Assembly: GCA_034430215.1 (NCBI GenBank)
Contig: DAOUFE010000036.1
Span: 62,001-126,000, forward strand
Direction: 5' to 3'
DNA from: UBA4782 sp034430215
GTDB taxonomy: Bacteria > Chloroflexota > Anaerolineae > Anaerolineales > Anaerolineaceae
DNA length: 64,000 nucleotides
Part shown: piece after piece, positions 44,180 to 53,500 of the stretch
How the letters are laid out: each line of letters starts with the position of its first letter
Numbering within the stretch: position 1 is the first letter of the stretch
Position numbers and translations under genes: made by a program
The notes under the pieces: generated by a model
The model's input: the letters and a program-made list of their open reading frames with translations, nothing else
Database searches by the model: none
Told to the model about the DNA's origin: nothing

Positions 44180-46490
44180 GATTACTTTCCCGAATCCGCT
44201 GCAGTGCTGCCTGATATTCTGAAATATTCGGTGGATTTAGGGCGATGATAGCCAACAGAATTGAAGCAGCTCCCGAACGGTTTCCCTTTTGAACCATCAT
44301 ATCTGCAATTTCATCTAATACCTGTACAGCTTCAGTTATTTCGCGATTTCGTACATGCAAATCAGCCAGACGTTTACGCAATTCCAATTTTTCGGGTCGC
44401 TCTATGATCAAGTTTTTGATGAACCCAATAGCCTGATCACGTTTTCCAACATTTTCGAGCATGGATACATATCCATCCAACTCGTTAAATGCATTCATAT
44501 CCTGACCGAGACGAAAATAGATGACCACCAGTTGCAGCCTGGCATTTTCATCTTCTGGTTCTTGAGTACGAATTTGCTCGTACAACAGTGCCGCTTGGCG
44601 TAGATCAAGTCGCTGTAGATCGATATCTGCCATTTTTATCATGATCTGGATTTTCCATGCGGGGTCAGTACGGGGATGAGAAGTCAATTTCAATGCCTGG
44701 CTATATGTATTTCGTGCCTGATCGAGATCAGCCAATTGGTAATATGTTTCTGCTAGTTCAATATACTGCTGAATTGCTTCATTGACATTCCCCTGGCTGA
44801 TCAATGTCTCTACCATCATATTGCGTGCTTTTAAATCCAGTGGAGAAATTTGCAATGCCCTTTTTAGCATCCGCACAGCCTGTGCGGGTTCGCCACGTAA
44901 TGCGAACAATCGCGCCACTAGAGTAAATTTGTTCACTGCCTCCTGAGTGCGTCCATCCTGTAGTAGGAGCTCTCCAACCTGAATATGCAGGGGAAGATAA
45001 TATGGTGAATCCGCAATCAGTTGATAAGACTCCTCCATTGCTGAATAGAACCTGCCCTGCATACCCAATAAATGGATGCGCGCCATTGAATCTAGCATTT
45101 TCCCGGCGCTGGTATCCAGGATCAATTCTGCTAATGGCGCTGGTGAGCCATTTTCTTCAATTGTAGGAAGATTCTGGCGCGCTGACAGAACATGAGTTTG
45201 CCAATCAGGTCGGATCAACTGGTCAGAAATAGTTGAACAAATCCCCGTCAATTTATCCAATTCCTGTATGCTGGTAATACTATCAATGATTGGCTCATAG
45301 GCTTGAAAAAGCAGTTCCATCATATCGCTGCTGACAGTAGTCAAATCTGCTGAACGTAAAGCACGCAGGTAGTTCTGTGCAGCAGCTTGATATTGTTGAG
45401 TTTTTTCGTAATACTGACCAATCAGCAGATAGGCTGCTAACGCATAGTTTTCTGAGCCTGTCACCTTTTGCAGGTGAACAAGGCATTTCTTATCTACTTT
45501 ACGAGATAGAATACAACCAATGGTAAAATGGGCAGCTGCATTGTGAAGCCCTATTTCATAAGCCTTGACTAATTCCTCGATCGCCCGGTCATCGTTTCCC
45601 TGTGTTTGATAATCAATCGCCTGACCCAGATGAAGCAAGACAATACGCCGCTCGCCTTGTTCAAGAGATAATCCCCCTGTACCACGCGTGAAGGCAGAGA
45701 CTCCTCTTTTTATCCCGCTTTCACCCTCATCCCCTTGATCCAGCATCAATGATGCCAGTTCAGAAAGTGCTTTTTCGGAAGCCTCGGAAATCGGATCCGC
45801 TTTTGTGGTAGCGTCTTGTTCTGCATCCGAAGGCTTTCGAATTTCTTGCAGCTTTACTGGTCCACTACCAATGCGAGGTTGCAAAGGTCTGGGAAGAAGT
45901 TGATTATTGCGTAGCTTGAAGAGAGCCTGTTTGGGTGCAGGATGATCTGGCAAGATCTGTAAGGCATGCTCCACTGATTGTAAAGCTCGTGCCATGTCTC
46001 CCATATGTTGATAAATACTCGCTGATGCTAAAAACTCACTTACTGCTTCTTCTTTCTTACCCAGCTTTTCGTAGATCATTGCCAGCCGAATGCGTGCCAT
46101 CAGATGTTCTGGTTCAAGAGAAATAAAACGCAACAGGTTCTCAATGGCTTTATCTACATCTCGTGCACGTAAATAGAGATCAGCAGCCAGACTGTAAGCC
46201 CGTTCAGCTTCACTGTTCAAACCCAGTTTTTCCTTGATCCGCCCAATTCTTTCCTGCGCTAATCCATCCTGTGGGGCCACCTCATTGAGCCGTTGGTAAT
46301 AAACCAGCGATTCCTCAAAATGCCTGGCTTCAAACAATGCCAGGCCAAGATTAGCCAATGCTGCTGGATGATCAGGACACTCTTTTAATGCTGTTCGATA
46401 GTAGCTGGCAGCTTGTTCCCATTGCCTGTCCCAGGCAGCGGAATGGCCAGATTTCATAGCGTTTTGAAAAGCAGCAGTCTCGTTAGTCAT
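44172..46490 (-). CDS. Large TPR-repeat protein
   Basis: 772 aa, with no signal peptide or membrane helix seen, so probably cytoplasmic. Many degenerate TPR units run along its length, for example WEQAASYYRTALKECPDHPAALANLGLALFE at the start and similar helices at about 505-740. A low-complexity linker lies near 205-260. TPR arrays act as protein scaffolds. Its position between polA and an overlapping ECF sigma gene suggests it may link the sigma system to another input, but this is inference. No ribosome-binding site is obvious. Confidence 0.8.
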   Translation of the reverse strand: MTNETAAFQNAMKSGHSAAWDRQWEQAASYYRTALKECPDHPAALANLGLALFEARHFEESLVYYQRLNEVAPQDGLAQERIGRIKEKLGLNSEAERAYSLAADLYLRARDVDKAIENLLRFISLEPEHLMARIRLAMIYEKLGKKEEAVSEFLASASIYQHMGDMARALQSVEHALQILPDHPAPKQALFKLRNNQLLPRPLQPRIGSGPVKLQEIRKPSDAEQDATTKADPISEASEKALSELASLMLDQGDEGESGIKRGVSAFTRGTGGLSLEQGERRIVLLHLGQAIDYQTQGNDDRAIEELVKAYEIGLHNAAAHFTIGCILSRKVDKKCLVHLQKVTGSENYALAAYLLIGQYYEKTQQYQAAAQNYLRALRSADLTTVSSDMMELLFQAYEPIIDSITSIQELDKLTGICSTISDQLIRPDWQTHVLSARQNLPTIEENGSPAPLAELILDTSAGKMLDSMARIHLLGMQGRFYSAMEESYQLIADSPYYLPLHIQVGELLLQDGRTQEAVNKFTLVARLFALRGEPAQAVRMLKRALQISPLDLKARNMMVETLISQGNVNEAIQQYIELAETYYQLADLDQARNTYSQALKLTSHPRTDPAWKIQIMIKMADIDLQRLDLRQAALLYEQIRTQEPEDENARLQLVVIYFRLGQDMNAFNELDGYVSMLENVGKRDQAIGFIKNLIIERPEKLELRKRLADLHVRNREITEAVQVLDEIADMMVQKGNRSGAASILLAIIALNPPNISEYQAALQRIRESNHG

Positions 46491-46507
46491 ATTAATGTCT
46501 TAGGTAT

Positions 46508-49294
46508 TTAACCATTTTTTAAAACTTCAAGCTCACCCCAATTCAATCCAGAGCGCGCTTCAGTTTCCAATGGAATAGATAGAGTATAAGCCTGTTCCAT
46601 CGTTTGTTGCACGACTTGTGCCGTCTGTTTTAACTCATCTTTCGGGCATTCGAGCAGCAATTCATCATGTACCTGGAGTATCAACTTTGCATGCAGCCCT
46701 GCGGCTTGGATTGCAGGGGGAACTTTCAGCATGGCAATTTTCATGATATCAGCAGCCGTACCCTGCACAGGTGCGTTGATCGCTTCACGTTCTTCGCGGT
46801 TGCGAATATTTACATTGGTTTGATTTTGTAAATTCGGGAAATAACGTCTTCTTCCCAACAATGTTTCTACATATCCCCTGCGGGCAGCCTGTTGACGGAT
46901 TGAATCGAGGTATCGCTTGACACCTGGAAACTGGTTGAAATAAGCTCTGACAAAATCCTCTGCTTCTGCCAGGGTGATGTCTGCAGAACGACTTAATCCA
47001 AACGCGCTCATCCCATAGATCAACCCAAAATTAATCGCCTTGGCATGGCTGCGTTGACTTTTTGTCACTGCAGACAAAGGAACATTATTGACAGCAGCAG
47101 CGGTAGCAGCGTGAATATCCTGCCCCTCCCGAAATGCATTCAGCATGGATTCATCCTGTGCCATGTGTGCCACGATACGTAATTCGATTTGTGAATAATC
47201 TACTGAAAGTAGAACCATTCCTGGACTGGCAATGAACCCATTGCGTACTTTTCGTCCCAGGTCTGTACGTACTGGAATATTTTGTAAATTTGGCTCAGAA
47301 GACGCCAGCCTGCCTGTAACTGAACCAGTTTGGTTGAAAGACGTATGGACTCTACCAGTTTTCGGATTTACCTGCAGTGGTAAAGTATCCACGTAGGTTG
47401 ATTTCAGCTTTGCCAGCTCCCGATATTCCAGGATCATTTCCACCACTGGATGCTGGTGACGAATGACCTCCAGCACTTCTGCTGAGGTTGAAAAATGCCC
47501 GCTTGCAGTTCTTTGTCGGCGATCTGGAGGTTCCAGTTTTAATGTTTCGAATAATGCCTTGGATAGCTGCTGGGTGGAATTAAGATTCACAGAGTATCCA
47601 ACCTGTGATTTGATCAAGTCTTCGATCTGGTGTAGTCGATCCGTCAACTCTGTAGACATTTTCTCGAAGAAGGGAACATCCAGAGCAATGCCATTTTGCT
47701 CCATTTTTCCCAAAACCATAACCAGTGGCATTTCAAGATTATGGAATAATTCAAGCACGTTGTGATTTTTTAATTGCTCAGTTAATTTTGGAACCAAAGC
47801 CAGAGTAACTGCAGCATCGGCAGCAGCGTAAGGTGCAGCCTGCTCTACCGGCACTGCATCCATCGTCAGCTGGTTTTTCCCCTTACCAATCAACTCCTCG
47901 ATGTGGGTCATGCGGGTATGGAGATACACCTCTGCCATATCCTTTAATCCCAGATTATGGCCATCGGGATCAATCAACCATTCAGCGATCATAGTATCAA
48001 AATACAGGGTTGGAATGACTAAACCATGCTGAGCTAAAACTAACCAATCGTATTTAAGATTGTGTCCAATGATCTTCTTCTCTGCCTGCAGAAAAAGAGG
48101 AGCCAGGGCAGTACGTACTTCAGCCCAGGGAAGCTGTTTTTCCGTTCCCTTGTGACCCACAGGAATATAGTATCCCTGCTTTGGATCAACAGAGAGAGAG
48201 ACGCCAACCAGTTCTGCCCTCATGGGATCAGTGGAAGTCGTTTCGGTATCCAGAGAAATCTCTTTGGCTCTATTTAACGTTGTGATCAAATCCTTCAGGC
48301 TTGCAGGTGTATTCACAATGATAGTTTGAATTTCAGTCCGAGCAGGTTCACCCACTGCTTTTACTGGTTCGCCAAACAGGCTCAATTGGTTACCCTGATC
48401 TTTACCTGTCAACCGATTACAAATTTTTATGAATCTATCCGTAAGTGTGCGGAATTCAAGCTGTGTGAAAATATCGAGCACTGCTTCTTTGTTTAGATGA
48501 TCGATCTGTGCTTTTTCCAGATCAAGCATGATTGGCAGGTCAGTTCGTATGGCAGCCAACTTCTGGCTCATATAGGCTGAATCTTTGCCTGCTTCCAGCT
48601 TTGTTCGAGTCTTACCAGTGATTTCTTCCAGATGAGAATAAATCTCATCCAGAGAAGGAAATTGCGCTAGAAGAGCCAATGCGGTTTTTTCTCCGATTCC
48701 AGGCACACCTGGAATATTATCAGAAGGATCACCCACCAGAGCTTTATAATCCACCACCTGGTCTGGACGAATTCCCCAGTATTCCACTACATCTTTTGGG
48801 GTATAGTCCTTTGCTTCTGCCAGTTTTGCACCTGCCAGATTAACAATAACGGTATCCGTTACCAATTGAAATAGATCCCGGTCACCAGTGATGATCTTTA
48901 CCCCAAGTCCAATTTCGTTTGCATGCCTGGCAACACTTCCCAGCACATCATCCGCTTCAAATCCTTCCATTTCGAGACGGGGGAAGGGAAATGCATCAAT
49001 CAACTGCCTGATCCGTTCGATTTGAGGACGCAGATCATCAGGCATTTTTGCTCGGGTTGCTTTGTAATCGGTGAAAAGCTCATTACGAAATGTTTTTCCG
49101 GTATCAAAAGCCACTGCCAGATAATCTGGCTTATCCGTTTCAAGAATTTTTAACAATACACTGACAAAACCAAAGACACCGGCGGTAGGCTCTCCAGAGT
49201 GAGTCTGAAACCGGTTGGTACCCCCAGAAGTCAGCGCAAAGTATGTTCTATAAGCCAGCGCATGTCCGTCTATTAGATAAAGCACAGGTGGCAT
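46508..49294 (-). CDS. polA: DNA polymerase I
   Basis: 928 aa, full length. The 5' nuclease domain (1-300) starts LYLIDGHALAYRTYFAL and includes ITGDRDLFQLV and VGDPSDNIPGVPGIGEKTAL. The 3'-5' exonuclease motifs look intact: DTET near residue 350, HNLKYDW, and YAAADAAVT. The polymerase motifs are VDYSQIELR, RSHAKAINFGLIYGMS and QVHDELLLE. It therefore probably proofreads. It lies 19 bp after the upstream fusion protein and 17 bp before the TPR gene. Confidence 0.97.
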   Translation of the reverse strand: MPPVLYLIDGHALAYRTYFALTSGGTNRFQTHSGEPTAGVFGFVSVLLKILETDKPDYLAVAFDTGKTFRNELFTDYKATRAKMPDDLRPQIERIRQLIDAFPFPRLEMEGFEADDVLGSVARHANEIGLGVKIITGDRDLFQLVTDTVIVNLAGAKLAEAKDYTPKDVVEYWGIRPDQVVDYKALVGDPSDNIPGVPGIGEKTALALLAQFPSLDEIYSHLEEITGKTRTKLEAGKDSAYMSQKLAAIRTDLPIMLDLEKAQIDHLNKEAVLDIFTQLEFRTLTDRFIKICNRLTGKDQGNQLSLFGEPVKAVGEPARTEIQTIIVNTPASLKDLITTLNRAKEISLDTETTSTDPMRAELVGVSLSVDPKQGYYIPVGHKGTEKQLPWAEVRTALAPLFLQAEKKIIGHNLKYDWLVLAQHGLVIPTLYFDTMIAEWLIDPDGHNLGLKDMAEVYLHTRMTHIEELIGKGKNQLTMDAVPVEQAAPYAAADAAVTLALVPKLTEQLKNHNVLELFHNLEMPLVMVLGKMEQNGIALDVPFFEKMSTELTDRLHQIEDLIKSQVGYSVNLNSTQQLSKALFETLKLEPPDRRQRTASGHFSTSAEVLEVIRHQHPVVEMILEYRELAKLKSTYVDTLPLQVNPKTGRVHTSFNQTGSVTGRLASSEPNLQNIPVRTDLGRKVRNGFIASPGMVLLSVDYSQIELRIVAHMAQDESMLNAFREGQDIHAATAAAVNNVPLSAVTKSQRSHAKAINFGLIYGMSAFGLSRSADITLAEAEDFVRAYFNQFPGVKRYLDSIRQQAARRGYVETLLGRRRYFPNLQNQTNVNIRNREEREAINAPVQGTAADIMKIAMLKVPPAIQAAGLHAKLILQVHDELLLECPKDELKQTAQVVQQTMEQAYTLSIPLETEARSGLNWGELEVLKNG

Positions 49295-49313
49295 GAGTTT
49301 TCTTCTTTCAGAA

Positions 49314-51338
49314 TTATCTTGCTGCAGGAAAACCCTGCCGCGTTCTTGTTTGCTGCATATAATCAGCGATCAAATCCTCATCTGGCATTTGCACACCGCT
49401 TAATGCCAGGTAACCAGGTGCCCAAAAATCACCCGAAGGATTTTGAGAGCGGAAACGTGGATGTGTTTCAAAAATGCGGTAGGAAGTTTTCACACGCAGG
49501 ATTCGTATCACACTGGCTGGTGACACACCCGGCATAACCTGGGTACTTATCAGAATGTATTCTGGTCTGATTTGCAACCGCATCAATTTCCATCCAAAGG
49601 CAATGCAAAGATCGGGAATCCATTGGCAGAGCTGTTTTTCCAATTCACCATCCAGGTGATGTAATGGGATGCGTGGTATGATCACAAAAGTATAAATCAG
49701 GTCCACCATTGCAGAAGTTGCTGGTTCAGGATTGTAGATTGATCCCTCGTACGGTTGTGATACCGGAATTGCTCCAGGAAATGCTCCCACTGTCTGCTCT
49801 GATTCGGTCACTGGTATTTTCTCTTCTTTAGTTTCTACATCTTTGGATGGATTCAACTTGGAAAACGTGTTTACGCCTTCAGGAAAGGATTCAGAGATAT
49901 CCTCTTCTTGTGCCAGAATTTCCAGAAACTCGTCAGAAAAGCTATCAGAAATCAAAGATGGTTGTGGTGTGATCTTTTCTATATGAGGTTCTTCTATCTT
50001 TTTATCTTCTGCGGTTGTTTCTGATCGCTCTTTAAAGACAGATTCAGATTTCTCGTCGAAGATGAATTCCGTTTTTACTTCTTGCGTTATTTCAGGTTTC
50101 TCCCGTGACGCTATTTCGGATTGTTCTTCAGAAGGTTGCCCAGATTGCTGTTCAACGATTGATCCGGGTTGTTCCTCCGGTATTTCCAATGATTGGTCAA
50201 CCATCAGTGAGGGCAGTTTATCTTCAGCAATACCCTTTTGCTCATTTGTCACTGGCTTGAATTGCTTGTCTTCCAGCGGTTCAGATGGCTTTTTTTGCTT
50301 TTTGTGATTATTTTGTGATCTGAATACAGGTGTTTCATTCTTCGGGTTAGGGCTGGGCATCCAGGCAAGCATTTTTAAAAGTTTTTCTTTTTGTTGTTCT
50401 TCATCAATCCCCAACATTTCTGAATCTTGGAGTGATTTCTCTACTTTTTCTGTTGATTGGGTATCAGGCTCATGAGATATTTCCTCAGAAGGGATAACTG
50501 GTATTCCCTGTTTTTGAATCTCAGCAGTCTTATGCATTTCTTCTTCTATAGCGGGAGGATCCGATCTTGTTTGCTCCATTAACATTTGCTGCAAACGGGT
50601 AATTTGTACTTTTGAGTTGCTGACAGGATTTCGGATATCTTCCACCAACACCAACAGTACTCCCGGTTGAAACTCTCGAATATACAAGAGATACTTACCA
50701 CCGCTCGCTTGTAGCTTCATGAAGCGAACCAGATCAGTTTGTTTGACTGTGTTCCATTCACGCTGGATCATGGTAGCGATCTCAACCACTTCTGCATTGC
50801 TCAGATATCCTTGCGATAGATGAACTTTTCCCCCGATCAAGATCATGACAGCATGTGCAGTCGATTCGCGGAGAAAGGATGTAAGAATGAAGCCACCCAA
50901 CTCTCGGTCTTGAAGCCATACAGGTTGAGGTAGATTTACATTATCAAAGCTTTGAGAGATTACTTTTTCTCGCTTAGAATCTGGCACCAGCAGCGTTTCT
51001 GCCAGTTCTACGATGGTTGATATAAAATAAGGTTTCGGTAAAACAAAATGTGCGTTTGGAAAATCAGGCATCCATTCGGGATTGTTCTCTGGTGAAAGGA
51101 AAATACATCGAATACGTGGATGTTGAACCAGAATTCTCTGAATAAGTGGATCAATCAACTGATCACAAAAATCTGCATCGAAGATCATTAGATCTACAGG
51201 AAAACTATCCACAGCTTCCTGCAACTCTGCCAGATCATGCGCCAGAAGAACCCGATAGGTATCGTTTTCCTCCAGTGAAAGCAGTAACAGATCTGCAAGT
51301 GCCAGATTTGGAGTTGCGACTACGATCGAAAAATTCAT
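49314..51338 (-). CDS. Receiver-like / roadblock-like / degenerate IS200-type (Y1) transposase-domain fusion
   Basis: 674 aa, three parts. Residues 1-115 have a response-regulator-like fold; D54 and K102 sit where the phosphoacceptor and lysine are expected, but the acidic pair after strand 1 is missing (VVATPN). Residues 150-255 resemble a roadblock/LC7 domain. A Glu/Ser/Pro-rich disordered linker covers about 260-550. Residues 555-665 follow the IS200/IS605 TnpA profile to the end (SGDFWAPGYLALSG, IADYMQQT), but the HUH motif is EYIL at 593-596, while tyrosine Y660 remains. It is therefore a probably exapted, catalytically altered transposase domain. The call rests on alignment by eye. Confidence 0.7.
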   Translation of the reverse strand: MNFSIVVATPNLALADLLLLSLEENDTYRVLLAHDLAELQEAVDSFPVDLMIFDADFCDQLIDPLIQRILVQHPRIRCIFLSPENNPEWMPDFPNAHFVLPKPYFISTIVELAETLLVPDSKREKVISQSFDNVNLPQPVWLQDRELGGFILTSFLRESTAHAVMILIGGKVHLSQGYLSNAEVVEIATMIQREWNTVKQTDLVRFMKLQASGGKYLLYIREFQPGVLLVLVEDIRNPVSNSKVQITRLQQMLMEQTRSDPPAIEEEMHKTAEIQKQGIPVIPSEEISHEPDTQSTEKVEKSLQDSEMLGIDEEQQKEKLLKMLAWMPSPNPKNETPVFRSQNNHKKQKKPSEPLEDKQFKPVTNEQKGIAEDKLPSLMVDQSLEIPEEQPGSIVEQQSGQPSEEQSEIASREKPEITQEVKTEFIFDEKSESVFKERSETTAEDKKIEEPHIEKITPQPSLISDSFSDEFLEILAQEEDISESFPEGVNTFSKLNPSKDVETKEEKIPVTESEQTVGAFPGAIPVSQPYEGSIYNPEPATSAMVDLIYTFVIIPRIPLHHLDGELEKQLCQWIPDLCIAFGWKLMRLQIRPEYILISTQVMPGVSPASVIRILRVKTSYRIFETHPRFRSQNPSGDFWAPGYLALSGVQMPDEDLIADYMQQTRTRQGFPAAR

Positions 51339-51344
51339 TTAAAA

Positions 51345-51373
51345 AGTGTATCACGCCCCTCTACGCGTGACAA
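51345..51373 (-). promoter_or_regulatory. Leaderless promoter of the receiver/roadblock/Y1 gene and polA operon
   Basis: On the minus strand TTGTCA (51373-51368), a 17-bp spacer and TACACT (51350-51345) with a TGA extended -10. The -10 ends 6 nt before the ATG at 51338. The spacer holds a 6-bp dyad (TCACGC...GCGTGA) that could be an operator. Confidence 0.6.
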
Positions 51374-51388
51374 GTCAAATAGAAATGC

Positions 51389-53392
51389 CTACTCTCCTGT
51401 AATAGAAGCAATGGCATCTTGTAGCACAGCATCCTGTGTAGATAGCACACTGGCTTCATCAATAGGAATCCTTACATCTGGTACAACTCCCACACCCTCC
51501 AGGAAGATGCTGCCATCTTCCAGAGTAAATCGTCCGGTTGGAATTTGCAGTGTAAAACCTTCAGGCAGTTCAAATTGTCCACGGGCAACTTCTGCTTCTA
51601 CCCCACCTGTGGGATATTGCCCCATGACGACCATACCAGGTACTTTACTAAAACCGTAGGATTCGATTTCACAGGCGCTGAAACAAGCATTACCAACTAA
51701 AAGTACCATCTTGTCAAAAGAATACTGGTTCTCATTGGGTGAAACTTTTTCACGAGGTCCTTCTGGTTCAAATTTTCCTGTTTTTTCACTATAGTATTCC
51801 AATTGACCCATCGGGATTTCCTCATCATACAGAAAACCCGCCAATCCCAGTGGTGCACCACCAGAATTCTGACGCATGTCAATGATGATACCTGCTACAT
51901 TATTTTCTTCGAAAACTTTTAATGCTCTTTCAAATAACCGAATGATCAGGTTAAGATCATCATAGTTCGAATTAATGCTGATGTATCCAACTGATCCATT
52001 GATGATCCTGGATTCAACCGGCAATACATGTACTTCATCATTGCCATAAATATATGTTGCTAACAGGCTGTCATACTCCTGAACACGGGTAAAGGTCGTA
52101 GTTTTTTCCTCACCACGCTTGTTTTTGTATGTGACCGTAACGGGATCACCAATAGAACCTCTTAACAGGAACAGCACCTGGTCATATCGGTATGCAAAAT
52201 CGGTTGAATAAGGTCCAAAGAGAGGTTGAACTGCTTCAATAGCGCTTGCTACCGGAGTACCATTCACTGCAACGATTTCATCCCCCACCTGCATACCATC
52301 CAAAGCTGCCGGGCTGCCATCCAACATGAATACTACCAATACCCTTCCATCATCCAATTCACGGATGCCAGCTCCAATTCCTCCTGCTGCCCGCTGGTAG
52401 AAGGCTGCATTTCCAATATCTCCTCCATCAAAACCGACATGCCCATCGTGAAATGCACTGACAAATTTCTCGATGGCAAGATAATATGTCGAAACATCAT
52501 TGTTCTTCTCTGCCTCTTCTACCATGGGAGCTACTTCCTCATAAAGAGCATCCCAATCAGGCTGTTTACCTTCAATGCCGTTAAAGGCATATTCTTTTCG
52601 CACAATTTCGAACATCTTATCGAAGGCTTCAGTGTAAGAGAGATCTGAAAAGTCTTTGATCGCCACATCAGTTGGCTCATATAAAGTCATATCAATTTCA
52701 CTATCCCGGATAATCCCAAAGGGGGAAGAATCCAGGTCAATGATCGAATATCCAGCGTCAAGAGTGACTGTAGGGTCATCCTCTGTGAACAATAAACCAT
52801 CTTTTCCAAAATCAGAAGGGAAGTTTTGCTGGTCATCGGGAGCCCAGACAACCAATTTACCCCCGGTGACTTCATCATTGTTTTCCGAGTCAGTCACCAC
52901 TGAAGTCAAGTAAGAAGGCCAACCACGAGATTTGTCATCTCCTTGAGAAAAAGGCCCCCCTGTGAGGTTGGGAGAGTAAGCAACTACATAAACCTGCACA
53001 CCCTGTTCTGTTTTCCCATCATGATCAACATCGTTTTCAACACCAATAGGATATACTGGAAGGGAAAGTTTATATGTGCCAGTATTATTATCTTCATCCA
53101 AATCCAGGTAACCTAATACCTGTGAATCAACTGGCAGTTCCCACTCTTCATCCCGTAGAATGAAACCAGTCATATCGAGCAAAGCCACTGCTTGCTCAAC
53201 ATAATAGACCTCAATAATGTCATTGGAATAGGTGAACTCACCGGTTAAGAGTGCAGGTCCGGTGCTCGCGGGAATATCCAGCTTTGTCACCTGTTGTGTT
53301 GGTTGTTGTGTTTCTTTGTTGGATAATCCGGTCAAACTGCAGCTCATCAGCAACAATCCGATGAGAAGGATAAATACCAATTTTTTCTTCAT
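51389..53392 (-). CDS. S41-family peptidase lipoprotein with PDZ domain
   Basis: 667 aa. The lipobox is LLLMSC (C18). An N-terminal beta-rich region with DHDGKTEQG-like Asp motifs (about 45-235) is followed by a helical tail-specific protease segment (FHDGHVGFDGG, about 325), a PDZ domain (about 345-430) and the S41 core. The putative nucleophile serine is in VGNACFSACEIESYG; the GGT of CtpA-type enzymes is absent, which places it closer to the tricorn/S41B type. AGGAGG precedes the ATG. It is separated from the downstream operon by its own promoter gap. Confidence 0.86.
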   Translation of the reverse strand: MKKKLVFILLIGLLLMSCSLTGLSNKETQQPTQQVTKLDIPASTGPALLTGEFTYSNDIIEVYYVEQAVALLDMTGFILRDEEWELPVDSQVLGYLDLDEDNNTGTYKLSLPVYPIGVENDVDHDGKTEQGVQVYVVAYSPNLTGGPFSQGDDKSRGWPSYLTSVVTDSENNDEVTGGKLVVWAPDDQQNFPSDFGKDGLLFTEDDPTVTLDAGYSIIDLDSSPFGIIRDSEIDMTLYEPTDVAIKDFSDLSYTEAFDKMFEIVRKEYAFNGIEGKQPDWDALYEEVAPMVEEAEKNNDVSTYYLAIEKFVSAFHDGHVGFDGGDIGNAAFYQRAAGGIGAGIRELDDGRVLVVFMLDGSPAALDGMQVGDEIVAVNGTPVASAIEAVQPLFGPYSTDFAYRYDQVLFLLRGSIGDPVTVTYKNKRGEEKTTTFTRVQEYDSLLATYIYGNDEVHVLPVESRIINGSVGYISINSNYDDLNLIIRLFERALKVFEENNVAGIIIDMRQNSGGAPLGLAGFLYDEEIPMGQLEYYSEKTGKFEPEGPREKVSPNENQYSFDKMVLLVGNACFSACEIESYGFSKVPGMVVMGQYPTGGVEAEVARGQFELPEGFTLQIPTGRFTLEDGSIFLEGVGVVPDVRIPIDEASVLSTQDAVLQDAIASITGE

Positions 53393-53500
53393 CCTATTCC
53401 TCCTGAATAAACAATGAATGTATTTTACCTCATGAACTCTTCTGATTAATTTGTAAATTCTGTCATAATAGTATTGTTTCAGAATGAAAAGGAGGTAATG

